Assembly (NCBI GenBank): GCA_964557295.1 | Contig: CAZKZP010000006.1 | Span: 1 to 64,000, forward strand | DNA: 64,000 nt | Direction of reading: 5' to 3' | DNA from: JBFMHP01 sp964557295 | GTDB lineage: Bacteria > Pseudomonadota > Gammaproteobacteria > RBG-16-57-12 | Part shown: positions 44,965 to 51,688 of the stretch, one piece after another | How positions within the stretch are numbered: the first letter of the stretch is position 1 | How the letters are laid out: each line of letters begins with the position of its first letter | Position numbers and translations under genes: made by a program | The notes under the pieces: model-generated | Seen by the model: only the letters and a program-made list of their open reading frames with translations | Databases searched by the model: none | Told to the model about the DNA's origin: nothing

Positions 44965-45720
44965 GTGCAGCATACCACATACCCATTAGCGAGTAAGGTT
45001 GCCCTGATCACCGGCGCGGCGCATCGCATCGGCGCCTGCATGGCCCGCACGCTGCACGCCCGCGGCATGCATATCGCGCTGCATTACCGGGCCTCGGCGC
45101 ACGCCGCCGAGGCGCTCTGCGCCGAGCTCAATGCGCGACGTCCCGCCTCGGCCTTCGCGCTGCAGGCGGACCTGCACGATCACCACGCCCTGGCCCCGCT
45201 GGTCGACCAAGCCGCCGCCCAGTGGGGGCGACTCGATGCGCTGATCAACAACGCCTCGAGTTTTTTCCCCACGCCGGTGGGCGCGATCACCCTGGCGCAA
45301 TGGAACGACCTGATCGGCTCCAATCTGCAAGCCCCCCTGTTTCTCGCGCAGGCGGCCGCCCCCTATCTGCGCCACACCGAGGGCTGCATCATCAACATCG
45401 TCGACATCCACGCCGAGCGCCCGCTGAAGGAGCACCCGGTCTACAGCATCGCCAAGGCGGGCCTGGTGATGCTCACCAAGGCGCTGGCCTGCGAACTCGG
45501 GCCGCAGATCCGGGTCAATGGCATCGCCCCCGGCGCCATCCTCTGGCCGGAAAACGAGATGGATGAGCTCGCCAAGCAGCGCATCATCAGCCGCACCTTC
45601 CTCAAGCGCCAGGGACGCCCGGAGGACATCGCCAAGGCGGCGCTGTTTTTGATCGCCGAGGCTGATTACACCAGTGGACACATCCTGACCGTCGACGGGG
45701 GGCGGGCGCTCAACAGTTAG
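44965..45720 (+). CDS. Pteridine reductase (FolM/PTR1-like SDR)
   Basis: A 251-residue short-chain dehydrogenase expected to reduce dihydropterins, and perhaps dihydrofolate, with NADPH. The cofactor motif TGAAHRIG, with the Arg typical of pteridine reductases, NNASSFFPTP, and the catalytic YSIAK are present; SVNGIAPGAI-like RVNGIAPGAILWPE follows. The GTG at 44965 is accepted because it gives the standard N-terminus; AAAGGA lies somewhat far upstream. It neighbours folK and folB, so a folate or pterin role is plausible even though folA is also present. Confidence 0.87.
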   Translation: MQHTTYPLASKVALITGAAHRIGACMARTLHARGMHIALHYRASAHAAEALCAELNARRPASAFALQADLHDHHALAPLVDQAAAQWGRLDALINNASSFFPTPVGAITLAQWNDLIGSNLQAPLFLAQAAAPYLRHTEGCIINIVDIHAERPLKEHPVYSIAKAGLVMLTKALACELGPQIRVNGIAPGAILWPENEMDELAKQRIISRTFLKRQGRPEDIAKAALFLIAEADYTSGHILTVDGGRALNS

Positions 45721-45828
45721 CACCACCGGCCGCTAGCGATGTGAACCAGTTCATCCACGGTCACGATGCAAATTGGCACAATGACAAAATTTTTATAACT
45801 TCAAAGTAGCTACTGCAAGGATATCCCA

Positions 45829-46497
45829 ATGATTCGACCCCTGATTGTTTGCGCATTGCTGTTCGTCACCGCCGCTGCCAGCGCGGCCGACGTGAAATAC
45901 GTCACTGACAACATGCCGATCATGATGCGCACCGGGCCGGGCACCCAGTACAAGATCATCCGCACCCTGCCAAGCGGCACGGCGCTGAACATAGTGGAAA
46001 AATCACAAGACGGCGAATACGTCCGTGCGCGCACCGATAGCGACGTGGAGGGCTGGGTGCTCACCCAATATCTGGTCGACACGCCCGTGGCGCGCCTGCG
46101 CCTGGCGGACGCGGAGGCCAAGCTCGCCCGGATCGCACAGGAAAACGAGTCGCTCAAAAAGGAACTCGCCGGCATCAAAGGCCAGTTTCAATCCACCCAG
46201 AGCGAACGCAATCGTCTCGACAATCAGTCGGGCAAGTTGCAGCAGGAACTCGATGCCTTGCGCAAGATCGCCGCGCGGCCCGCCGAGCTCGACCGCGAGA
46301 ATCGGGAAATCAAGGAAGAATTGACCGCCGTGAAGAATGAATTGCGCCTCGCCCAGGAGAAAAACCGCACGCTCGAAGGCAGCGCGGAACGCCAGTGGTT
46401 CGCCATCGGCGCCATCGTCTTGTTCTCCGGCATGGCACTGGGTCTGCTCATCCCGAAGATCCGCTGGCGCAAGCGGAATATGTGGAGTGATTTATGA
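45829..46497 (+). CDS. TIGR04211-family SH3b/coiled-coil membrane protein (YgiM-like)
   Basis: A 222-residue envelope protein related to E. coli YgiM. It has a signal peptide (about 1-20), a bacterial SH3 domain (about 24-88, with MMRTGPGTQYKIIRTLPSG and GWVLTQYL), a long coiled coil (about 92-185), and a C-terminal membrane helix (about 191-212) with a short basic cytoplasmic tail (KIRWRKRN). AAGGA lies before the ATG. The neighbours cca, folB and plsY match the E. coli ygiM neighbourhood. A role at the cell wall is inferred; no enzymatic motif is present. Confidence 0.9.
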   Translation: MIRPLIVCALLFVTAAASAADVKYVTDNMPIMMRTGPGTQYKIIRTLPSGTALNIVEKSQDGEYVRARTDSDVEGWVLTQYLVDTPVARLRLADAEAKLARIAQENESLKKELAGIKGQFQSTQSERNRLDNQSGKLQQELDALRKIAARPAELDRENREIKEELTAVKNELRLAQEKNRTLEGSAERQWFAIGAIVLFSGMALGLLIPKIRWRKRNMWSDL

Positions 46498-46505
46498 GCC
46501 GCCCC

Positions 46506-46570
46506 TTCGCGAGCAAGGCTCGCTCCTACGGGTGGGGAGATGAGGCGTAGGAGCCTGTCCTGCAGGCGAA
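46506..46570. repeat. REP-type palindrome pair
   Basis: TTCGCGAGCAAGGCTCGCTCCTAC (46506-46529) and GTAGGAGCCTGTCCTGCAGG (from 46547) face each other in the space between convergent genes. They have the same head as the units at 5183 and 18210, but the stem sequences differ, as is usual for a REP family. Confidence 0.6.
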
Positions 46571-46577
46571 CGCCGTT

Positions 46578-47072
46578 CTATTCAGCCCACGCGAACTCGA
46601 TCGGCCACAGCTCTTGCCCGGGCTGATCGAAGGCGCGCCATAACTCACGGAAGGTCCTGCCCAGCCGCGGATGCTTGAGATCCGGGGCGATCTCCGCCAG
46701 CGGCAGCAACACATGGGCGTGCTTGGTGATTTCATCGCGCGGCAGTTCGATTTCATCGCTCTCCTGCACCACGTCGTCATAGAGCAGCAGATCCAGATCC
46801 AGGGTGCGCGCACTGAACCGCGCGCTGCCGCGCACCCGGCCAAAATGCTCCTCGATCCCGCGCAGGCAGGCGGTCACTTGCGCGATGCTCTCGCGGGTAT
46901 CGAACCCCAGCACCAGATTATAGAAATCATCGCCGGCGAATCCCACGGCGCGGCTTTGATACACCGAGGAGAGGATCAGCGCGCCATAGCGCTCCCGCAG
47001 CGCCCGCACGCCGCCGCGGATATTGCGCTCTTTGTCGATATTGCTGCCCACGCTGACATACACCCGCGCCAT
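46578..47072 (-). CDS. folK: 6-hydroxymethyl-7,8-dihydropterin pyrophosphokinase
   Basis: Transfers pyrophosphate from ATP to hydroxymethyl-dihydropterin in folate synthesis. The 164-residue protein has the family's VSVGSNIDKERNIRGGVRAL start, SSVYQSRAVGF, and the ATP/metal motif ARTLDLDLLLYDD followed by ELPRDEITKHAHVLLPLAEIAP. The length matches E. coli FolK (159). It follows folB with a 2-base gap on the same strand, giving two consecutive folate steps in one operon. Confidence 0.96.
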   Translation of the reverse strand: MARVYVSVGSNIDKERNIRGGVRALRERYGALILSSVYQSRAVGFAGDDFYNLVLGFDTRESIAQVTACLRGIEEHFGRVRGSARFSARTLDLDLLLYDDVVQESDEIELPRDEITKHAHVLLPLAEIAPDLKHPRLGRTFRELWRAFDQPGQELWPIEFAWAE

Positions 47073-47074
47073 GG

Positions 47075-47431
47075 TCAGAGCTTTTCGCCCCGCTCGATTA
47101 CCACGCCCACATCCAGCGCGCCACGCAGGGCGCCGGGCTTGTGCAGGCGCAGCCGCACCCAGGGCACGGCGAATTCCTCGCGCACGATCTCGCAGACGCG
47201 CTCGGCCAGCGTCTCCACCAGCTGAAAACTGCTTTGGGCGACGAAGTCCTGCACGCGCTTGGAGACGGCCTTGTAGTCGAGGGTGTCATGGATGTCGTCC
47301 GTGGCCGCGGCACGGCGGATGTCGGCGCCCATCTCCAGATCGAGGCAGATGGTCTGCTTGATAGTGCGCTCCCAGTCGTACACGCCGATGACGGTCTCGA
47401 TCTTCAGGTCGCGGATGAAAATAATGTCCAT
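47075..47431 (-). CDS. folB: Dihydroneopterin aldolase
   Basis: Converts 7,8-dihydroneopterin to hydroxymethyl-dihydropterin and glycolaldehyde. The 118-residue protein begins MDIIFIRDLKIETVIGVYDWER, with the conserved Glu and Tyr, and has TLDYKAVSKRV, LVETLAERVCEIV and the C-terminal RLHKPGALRGALDVGVVIER. The ATG at 47431 gives the family start; further upstream codons are unlikely. It overlaps nothing but is divergent from plsY, 92 bases away, the usual folB/plsY arrangement. Confidence 0.96.
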   Translation of the reverse strand: MDIIFIRDLKIETVIGVYDWERTIKQTICLDLEMGADIRRAAATDDIHDTLDYKAVSKRVQDFVAQSSFQLVETLAERVCEIVREEFAVPWVRLRLHKPGALRGALDVGVVIERGEKL

Positions 47432-47523
47432 TAAACAGTGCTTTCGTATGGTTTGGATTGTTCGCGCGCACGCAATCCTACATAATAGCGCCCTTCCTGT
47501 TTTTGAACTACCGTTCATCGCCT

Positions 47524-48123
47524 ATGTTGGATGTATTGCTGATCGTCGTCGCCTATCTGTTCGGCTCGTTTTCCACCGCCATCATCGCCTGCAAGCTGCT
47601 GCGCCTGCCGGACCCGCGCTCGCAGGGCTCGGGGAATCCCGGCGCGACCAACGTGCTGCGCTTCGGCGGCAAGAAGGCCGCGGCAATCGTACTGATCGGC
47701 GATATCCTGAAGGGCGTGATCCCGGTGCTACTCGCCAAGCTGCTCGGCGCCGCCGATCTCACCCTGACCCTGGTGGCCTTAGGCGCCTTCCTCGGACACC
47801 TCTATCCGGTGTTCTTCGGCTTTCAAGGCGGCAAGGGCGTGGCCACCGCCTTCGGCGCGCTGCTGGGCCTCCACTGGATTCTGGCGCTGTGCACCCTGGG
47901 CACGTGGCTGGCGGTGGCGGCGATCTTCCGCTTGTCTTCACTCGCGGCCCTGACCGCCGCCATGCTCACGCCGATCTATGCCTGGTGGCTGACCGGCAAT
48001 CAATATTTCACCATCTTGGCGCTGCTGCTCTCGACCCTGCTGCTGTGGCGCCACCGCAGCAACCTCCGCAATCTGCTCGCCGGCACCGAGCCGCGCATCG
48101 GCAAGAAAAAGAACGCGGCCTAA
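47524..48123 (+). CDS. plsY: Acyl-phosphate:glycerol-3-phosphate acyltransferase
   Basis: Inner-membrane enzyme that makes lysophosphatidate from acyl phosphate and glycerol 3-phosphate, the start of phospholipid synthesis. The 199-residue protein has about five hydrophobic helices. Motif 1 GSGNPGATNVLR, motif 2 GHLYPVFFGFQGGKGVATAFG and motif 3-like LWRHRSNLRNLLAGTEPRIG are all present. The ATG at 47524 gives MLDVLLIVVAYLFGSF, the standard start. It is divergent from folB. Confidence 0.97.
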   Translation: MLDVLLIVVAYLFGSFSTAIIACKLLRLPDPRSQGSGNPGATNVLRFGGKKAAAIVLIGDILKGVIPVLLAKLLGAADLTLTLVALGAFLGHLYPVFFGFQGGKGVATAFGALLGLHWILALCTLGTWLAVAAIFRLSSLAALTAAMLTPIYAWWLTGNQYFTILALLLSTLLLWRHRSNLRNLLAGTEPRIGKKKNAA

Positions 48124-48179
48124 GGCCCCTTCCAAGCTCGAATTAAAGCTTCCTTGCCACACGGACGATCTCAATAATA

Positions 48180-48203
48180 GACTGAGTCAATGAGTCCTCA
48201 GTC
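48180..48203 (+). promoter_or_regulatory. Inverted repeat just before a ribosome site
   Basis: GACTGAG (48180-48186) and CTCAGTC (48197-48203) form a 7-base palindrome with a 10-base spacer, ending three bases before the GGAGG of the gene at 48217. It could be an operator, as a TAATAG box ends at 48180, or an mRNA hairpin affecting translation. Confidence 0.4.
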
Positions 48204-48216
48204 GTGGAGGTCAATC

Positions 48217-48786
48217 ATGAGCAAGATCGAGCTGCAACCCTCGGCCACCGCCTTGTGGCACGCCTTGGTCAACGATGCCGAACACGCCATCGACCGGCAA
48301 CTGGACCCGGAGCTGGAAAGTTATCTGGTCTTCCTGCTGATGCGTTACGCCGACCGCCCCGAGCTCGCCCGCAAGATCCTCGCCATGGAATATCTCAAGG
48401 GCCAGCTGGCCGCAGGGGCGTCACGCGAGGGCAAGCTGCGCGAGGTCGGCGACACCTGCCTGCTCTACTCCGGCCTCTACCCGCAGCAGGCCGACCGCCG
48501 CCGCGTGCAGGTGGGTTATTTCGTCGACCTGGGGCGCAGCGCCTATCTGCAACTGGCCGAGACCTCCGCCGAAAAGGCCGCCGAGATGTATCAGCGCCTC
48601 TCCGAGGCCTTTGTCACACTGATGGACGTGCTGCGCACCATCCGCGACTTCTGCGCGCCCCAGCGCTGGCATGATCTGCTGCGCCTGCATGATGACTGGG
48701 AGCAGACCGGCAGCCGCCACGCCCAACGCCAACTGCTCGCCCAGCTGCAGACCATCCCAGCGCCCACCCCCAAGCGTCGGCACTGA
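48217..48786 (+). CDS. Conserved hypothetical protein (189 aa)
   Basis: A 189-residue, probably cytoplasmic and helical protein without membrane segments. Recognisable blocks are LDPELESYLVFLLMRYADRPELARKILAMEYL, GDTCLLYSGLYPQQADRRRVQVGYFVDLGRSAYLQLAE and the end ALLQTIPAPTPKRRH-like. Similar proteins occur singly in sulfur- and iron-oxidising gammaproteobacteria as far as I recall; I know no function. The ATG at 48217 is well supported by GGAGG six bases upstream. A palindrome precedes the ribosome site and REP units follow the stop. Confidence 0.72.
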   Translation: MSKIELQPSATALWHALVNDAEHAIDRQLDPELESYLVFLLMRYADRPELARKILAMEYLKGQLAAGASREGKLREVGDTCLLYSGLYPQQADRRRVQVGYFVDLGRSAYLQLAETSAEKAAEMYQRLSEAFVTLMDVLRTIRDFCAPQRWHDLLRLHDDWEQTGSRHAQRQLLAQLQTIPAPTPKRRH

Positions 48787-48800
48787 CTTCGGGTCCATCG

Positions 48801-48864
48801 TCGCCATCTGAAGATGGCTCTCACCATGACCGCCCTGCCCGTAGGAGCAAGCTTCAGCTTGCGA
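48801..48864. repeat. REP-type palindromes
   Basis: TCGCCATCTGAAGATGGCTC (48801-48820) is the reverse complement of the 18210-type unit, but its CTAC end is lost. GTAGGAGCAAGCTTCAGCTTGCGA (48841-48864) is complete. The pair is intergenic, as are the others. Confidence 0.6.
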
Positions 48865-48939
48865 TCAACCCGCTCGCCGCCCCCGCCCGATTAGGCTAAA
48901 CTACCCGCCCCGTAACACTAGAGCAGCCTCTTCTTCCTC

Positions 48940-49983
48940 ATGAGCACACAACGCAAAGCCGTCGCCCTGATCTCGGGCGGCCTCGACTCCATGCTGGCGG
49001 CCAAGGTCATCAAGGACCAGGGCATCCACGTCGAAGGCATCAACTTCTACACCGGATTCTGCGTGGAGGGGCACACCCACGCCATCCGCAAGCAGGACCA
49101 GGCCAAGCCGAAGCGCAACAACGCGCTGTGGTGCGCCGAGCAGCTCGGCATCAAGCTGCACATCATCGATGTGATCGACGAATACAAGGACGTGCTGATC
49201 AACCCGAAGCACGGCTACGGCGCCAACATGAACCCCTGCCTGGACTGCAAGTGCTTCATGGTGAAAAAGGCCACGCAGTGGATGGAGGAAAACGGCTTCG
49301 ACTTCATCATCACCGGCGAGGTCATCGGCCAGCGCCCGATGTCGCAACGGCGCGACACCATGAACGTCGTGGTGCGCGAGTCGGGCGTCGGCGAGCGGCT
49401 GCTGCGCCCGCTGTGCGCGAAGAACATGGCCCCCACCCTGCCCGAGCGCGAAGGCTGGGTGGACCGCGCGAAGCTCTTCGACCTCAACGGCCGCTCGCGC
49501 AAGCCGCAAATCGCCATGGCGCAGGAATTCGGTTTCATCGATTACGCCCAGCCGGCCGGCGGCTGCTGCTTTCTCACCGATGAAAGCTACTCCAAGAAGC
49601 TGGTCGATCTGTGGGACGCCCGCCACAGCCGCGACTATGAACTTGACGACATCATGCTGCTCAAGGTCGGCCGCCACCTCCGGCCGCGCCCGCATTTCAA
49701 GCTGATCATCGGCCGCGAGGACGGCGAGAACCGCTTCATGGACGGCTACCGCAAGCAGTTCGCCAATCTGCGCACCGTGGACTGCCCCGGCCCGCTGGTG
49801 CTGATCGACGGCGAACTCCGCGAGGGCGACGCCGAACTCGCCGCGCGCATCGCGGCGCGTTTCAGCAAGAACAAGGATCAGGAGCTCGTGACCCTCGCGC
49901 TGGAACTCCCCGACGGCACCCAGCGTCTCCTGCCGGTCCAACCCCTGCCCGTCGCCGAACTCAAAGCAGAGTGGTACGTATGA
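48940..49983 (+). CDS. PP-loop thiouridylase-like protein (MnmA/ThiI-related)
   Basis: A 347-residue cytoplasmic protein of the PP-loop ATPase group related to tRNA 2-thiouridylase MnmA. The adenylation loop SGGLDSMLA is at residues 12-20, followed by NFYTGFCVEGH, cysteines in NPCLDCKCFMVKK and in AGGCCFLTDESYSKKL, and a C-terminal domain with RHLRPRPHFKLIIGRE. It is clearly distinct from canonical MnmA, which has a different C-terminus. The next gene is a TusA-type sulfur carrier, coupled by ATGA, so the pair probably activates a substrate with ATP and then transfers sulfur to it. Whether the target is tRNA or another molecule is not known. Confidence 0.85.
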   Translation: MSTQRKAVALISGGLDSMLAAKVIKDQGIHVEGINFYTGFCVEGHTHAIRKQDQAKPKRNNALWCAEQLGIKLHIIDVIDEYKDVLINPKHGYGANMNPCLDCKCFMVKKATQWMEENGFDFIITGEVIGQRPMSQRRDTMNVVVRESGVGERLLRPLCAKNMAPTLPEREGWVDRAKLFDLNGRSRKPQIAMAQEFGFIDYAQPAGGCCFLTDESYSKKLVDLWDARHSRDYELDDIMLLKVGRHLRPRPHFKLIIGREDGENRFMDGYRKQFANLRTVDCPGPLVLIDGELREGDAELAARIAARFSKNKDQELVTLALELPDGTQRLLPVQPLPVAELKAEWYV

Positions 49984-50213
49984 GCCGCCACACCTTGGAT
50001 GCCCGCCGCCTGCTCTGCCCGCTGCCGGTCATCCGCACCCAGAACGCGGCCAAGAAGCTCGCCCCCGGCGAGACCTTGGAGGTCACCTGCACCGACCCAG
50101 GCGCGGCATCCGACATCCCCGCCTGGTGCCGCATCAACGGCCACGAGGTGCTCGGCATCGAGCGGCATGACGGGGAGTTGGTCATCACCCTCCGGATCGC
50201 GGGGACGCCCTGA
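49980..50213 (+). CDS. TusA-family sulfur carrier protein
   Basis: A 77-residue protein with the TusA fold. The N-terminal LDARRLLCPLPVIRTQNA has the sulfur-accepting cysteine in the CPxP motif, followed by TCTDPGAASDIPAWCRINGHE with a second cysteine typical of TusA-like proteins of sulfur oxidisers. The ATG at 49980 overlaps the PP-loop gene's stop (ATGA), so the two are translated together. It is a likely persulfide donor to the PP-loop protein. Confidence 0.9.
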   Translation: MSRHTLDARRLLCPLPVIRTQNAAKKLAPGETLEVTCTDPGAASDIPAWCRINGHEVLGIERHDGELVITLRIAGTP

Positions 50214-50328
50214 TGCCGGATCAAGGCGTTTGACACCCCCTAAGCACTGACCTTATTGTTCGCTTAGAATTGCAAAACAGAGAGCCTCTCTTCGCATCGT
50301 GTTGATTCATGATATTTAAGGAGCAAAC

Positions 50329-50826
50329 ATGCCGCTGATTAATTTCACTAATCCAGCACAGGATTCTGGCAAAGTCTCTACGTACAGCAAAAAAGTACTC
50401 GAAGAAATAATGAAAACGGCTGGCGTATCCCAACTAACTATTACAAGCACGGCACGCACCGCAAGCGAACAAGCGAGGGTTATGTATGAAAATATTGAGC
50501 GCCACGGCGTGAATCATCAGAAAAAACTATATGGCCAACACGGCGATAAAGTAATTGACCACTATTCATCTCTTAAAAAACAAGGGAAATCAGAAGCTGA
50601 AATCATTGCGAGTCTTACCACCAAGATAACCAGCATCGGTCCAGGCAAAGTTTCCCGACACGCAAGCGATCCAAACAAACTGAATGTGGTCGATATCTCT
50701 CCAAACAGCATCAACCTTGCTTTAAGAAAAAAGTTTGAAGAATCGGTCAAGAACGACTCTCGGGTGTCAAAATTTCTGACCCCGCCGGGTGATCCCGCCT
50801 ACCACATCGAAATTCCCCAGCCTTAA
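50329..50826 (+). CDS. M15-peptidase-like protein of unknown role
   Basis: A 165-residue protein without signal peptide. Its motifs match the order of zinc D,D-peptidases of the M15 group: ITSTARTASEQARVMYENI (about 38-56), SRH with H111, an acidic D122 in NVVDISPNS, and the C-terminal AYHIEIPQP with H159 and E161. The H111-D122 spacing is longer than the usual H-x6-D, so activity is uncertain. Ribosome site AAGGAG is 7 bases before the ATG. Base composition is AT-rich compared with both flanks, suggesting transfer. A gene for a small secreted protein starts 22 bases after the stop. Together they resemble a cell-wall-degrading effector with a periplasmic immunity partner, which is an inference only. 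Confidence 0.6.
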   Translation: MPLINFTNPAQDSGKVSTYSKKVLEEIMKTAGVSQLTITSTARTASEQARVMYENIERHGVNHQKKLYGQHGDKVIDHYSSLKKQGKSEAEIIASLTTKITSIGPGKVSRHASDPNKLNVVDISPNSINLALRKKFEESVKNDSRVSKFLTPPGDPAYHIEIPQP

Positions 50827-50848
50827 TCACACCAAGCGCGAGGCGAGA

Positions 50849-51346
50849 ATGAAAAAACACTGGCTCAAGTCTGCGGCAGGCATCTTCCTTTTGCTCCTCT
50901 CGGCGCAAGCGATGGGGGGGCAATCAAATTGCGTCTTCGACGCCAAGAATTTCAGTGAATCCCGGTTTAAGAACGACAAGAAAATCTCTCGATACACCCT
51001 GGACAAAAGTAGCCGCGAGGTAAAAATCATCACCAAGGACGGATCCCTGATTTCAGCAAAGTATTGGGCGTGCGAGCATTACGGCACGCACGCAGTCATG
51101 CTCATCGGACCGTATCCGAAGGATGATTTGGACGCCCTTGACAAGAAATTCATACAACTGGCAGACATCGCGCTTGAAGCCAATGAGGCAGGAATCGTGA
51201 AAAGCTACTTAATGAAGAATCCTCTGTCATTGTCCACAGAGGCACGGCAAATCAATCTACCCAACATCGGGTACTCTGAATTCTATCTTGGATACGGCGT
51301 TATACATGACTCTATAGTGCTGGAGATAAAGTTTTATAGGGACTAA
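50849..51346 (+). CDS. Small secreted protein of unknown function
   Basis: A 165-residue exported protein with a signal peptide (about 1-24, QAMGG) and a single early cysteine in QSNCVFDAKNF, a position that does not form a lipobox. The rest is mixed alpha/beta with no family I recognise; it ends HDSIVLEIKFYRD. It follows the M15-like gene closely, shares its AT-rich composition and would be its natural periplasmic partner. AGGCGAG lies before the ATG at 50849. An in-frame upstream codon at 50789 would remove the signal peptide from the N-terminus and is rejected. Confidence 0.65.
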   Translation: MKKHWLKSAAGIFLLLLSAQAMGGQSNCVFDAKNFSESRFKNDKKISRYTLDKSSREVKIITKDGSLISAKYWACEHYGTHAVMLIGPYPKDDLDALDKKFIQLADIALEANEAGIVKSYLMKNPLSLSTEARQINLPNIGYSEFYLGYGVIHDSIVLEIKFYRD

Positions 51347-51512
51347 ATTATTCGTTCATAAGGTCGGCAAACACTCGCCATAAATGGCTTGGCAAACCCC
51401 GGGGATGCCAGTAGAGTAGCGGGTCTGCCGTGTCGGCTGTCCACGTGCTTGCTCGATTGCACGGCCCTGCGCCACCGTCAACGCCTCATTTTGATGCACG
51501 CTCGCCCGATTA

Positions 51513-51529
51513 TGCACCAAATTGGAGCA
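51513..51529 (+). promoter_or_regulatory. NtrC binding site upstream of glnA
   Basis: TGCACC-AAATT-GGAGCA matches the NtrC dyad TGCACY-N5-GGTGCA with one base changed. Its centre is about 98 bases before the predicted sigma-54 start, in the usual enhancer range. Confidence 0.7.
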
Positions 51530-51592
51530 ATTTAGGATCGTGGTGTGCTGCTCGTTTGGAACAACTGCCAAAGAAACAATGGCTTAATAATC

Positions 51593-51608
51593 TGGCATAT
51601 TACATGCT
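51593..51608 (+). promoter_or_regulatory. Sigma-54 promoter of glnA
   Basis: TGGCAT-ATTAC-ATGCT keeps the GG and GC pairs at exactly the -24/-12 spacing of TGGCAC-N5-TTGCW. Transcription would start near 51619, about 70 bases before the ATG. Confidence 0.7.
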
Positions 51609-51688
51609 TTTAGTGCACATCCAATTTTCTGGCCGCGTCATCCAAGCCAAAACCCTTGCATCAAACTTCACTCTTCTGGAGGAGTACC

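Larger units (their letters stand above)
51347..51688. other. glnA regulatory region
   Basis: This 342-base non-coding stretch holds an NtrC box (51513-51529), a weaker TGCACG half-site region (51458-51474) and a sigma-54 promoter (51593-51608). The first 100 bases show nothing I recognise. Confidence 0.6.

Noticed and set aside
45773..45799. TTGGCA-15-TATAAC as promoter of the SH3b protein gene
   Set aside because: The -10 is fair but the 15-base spacer is too short to trust without further evidence.
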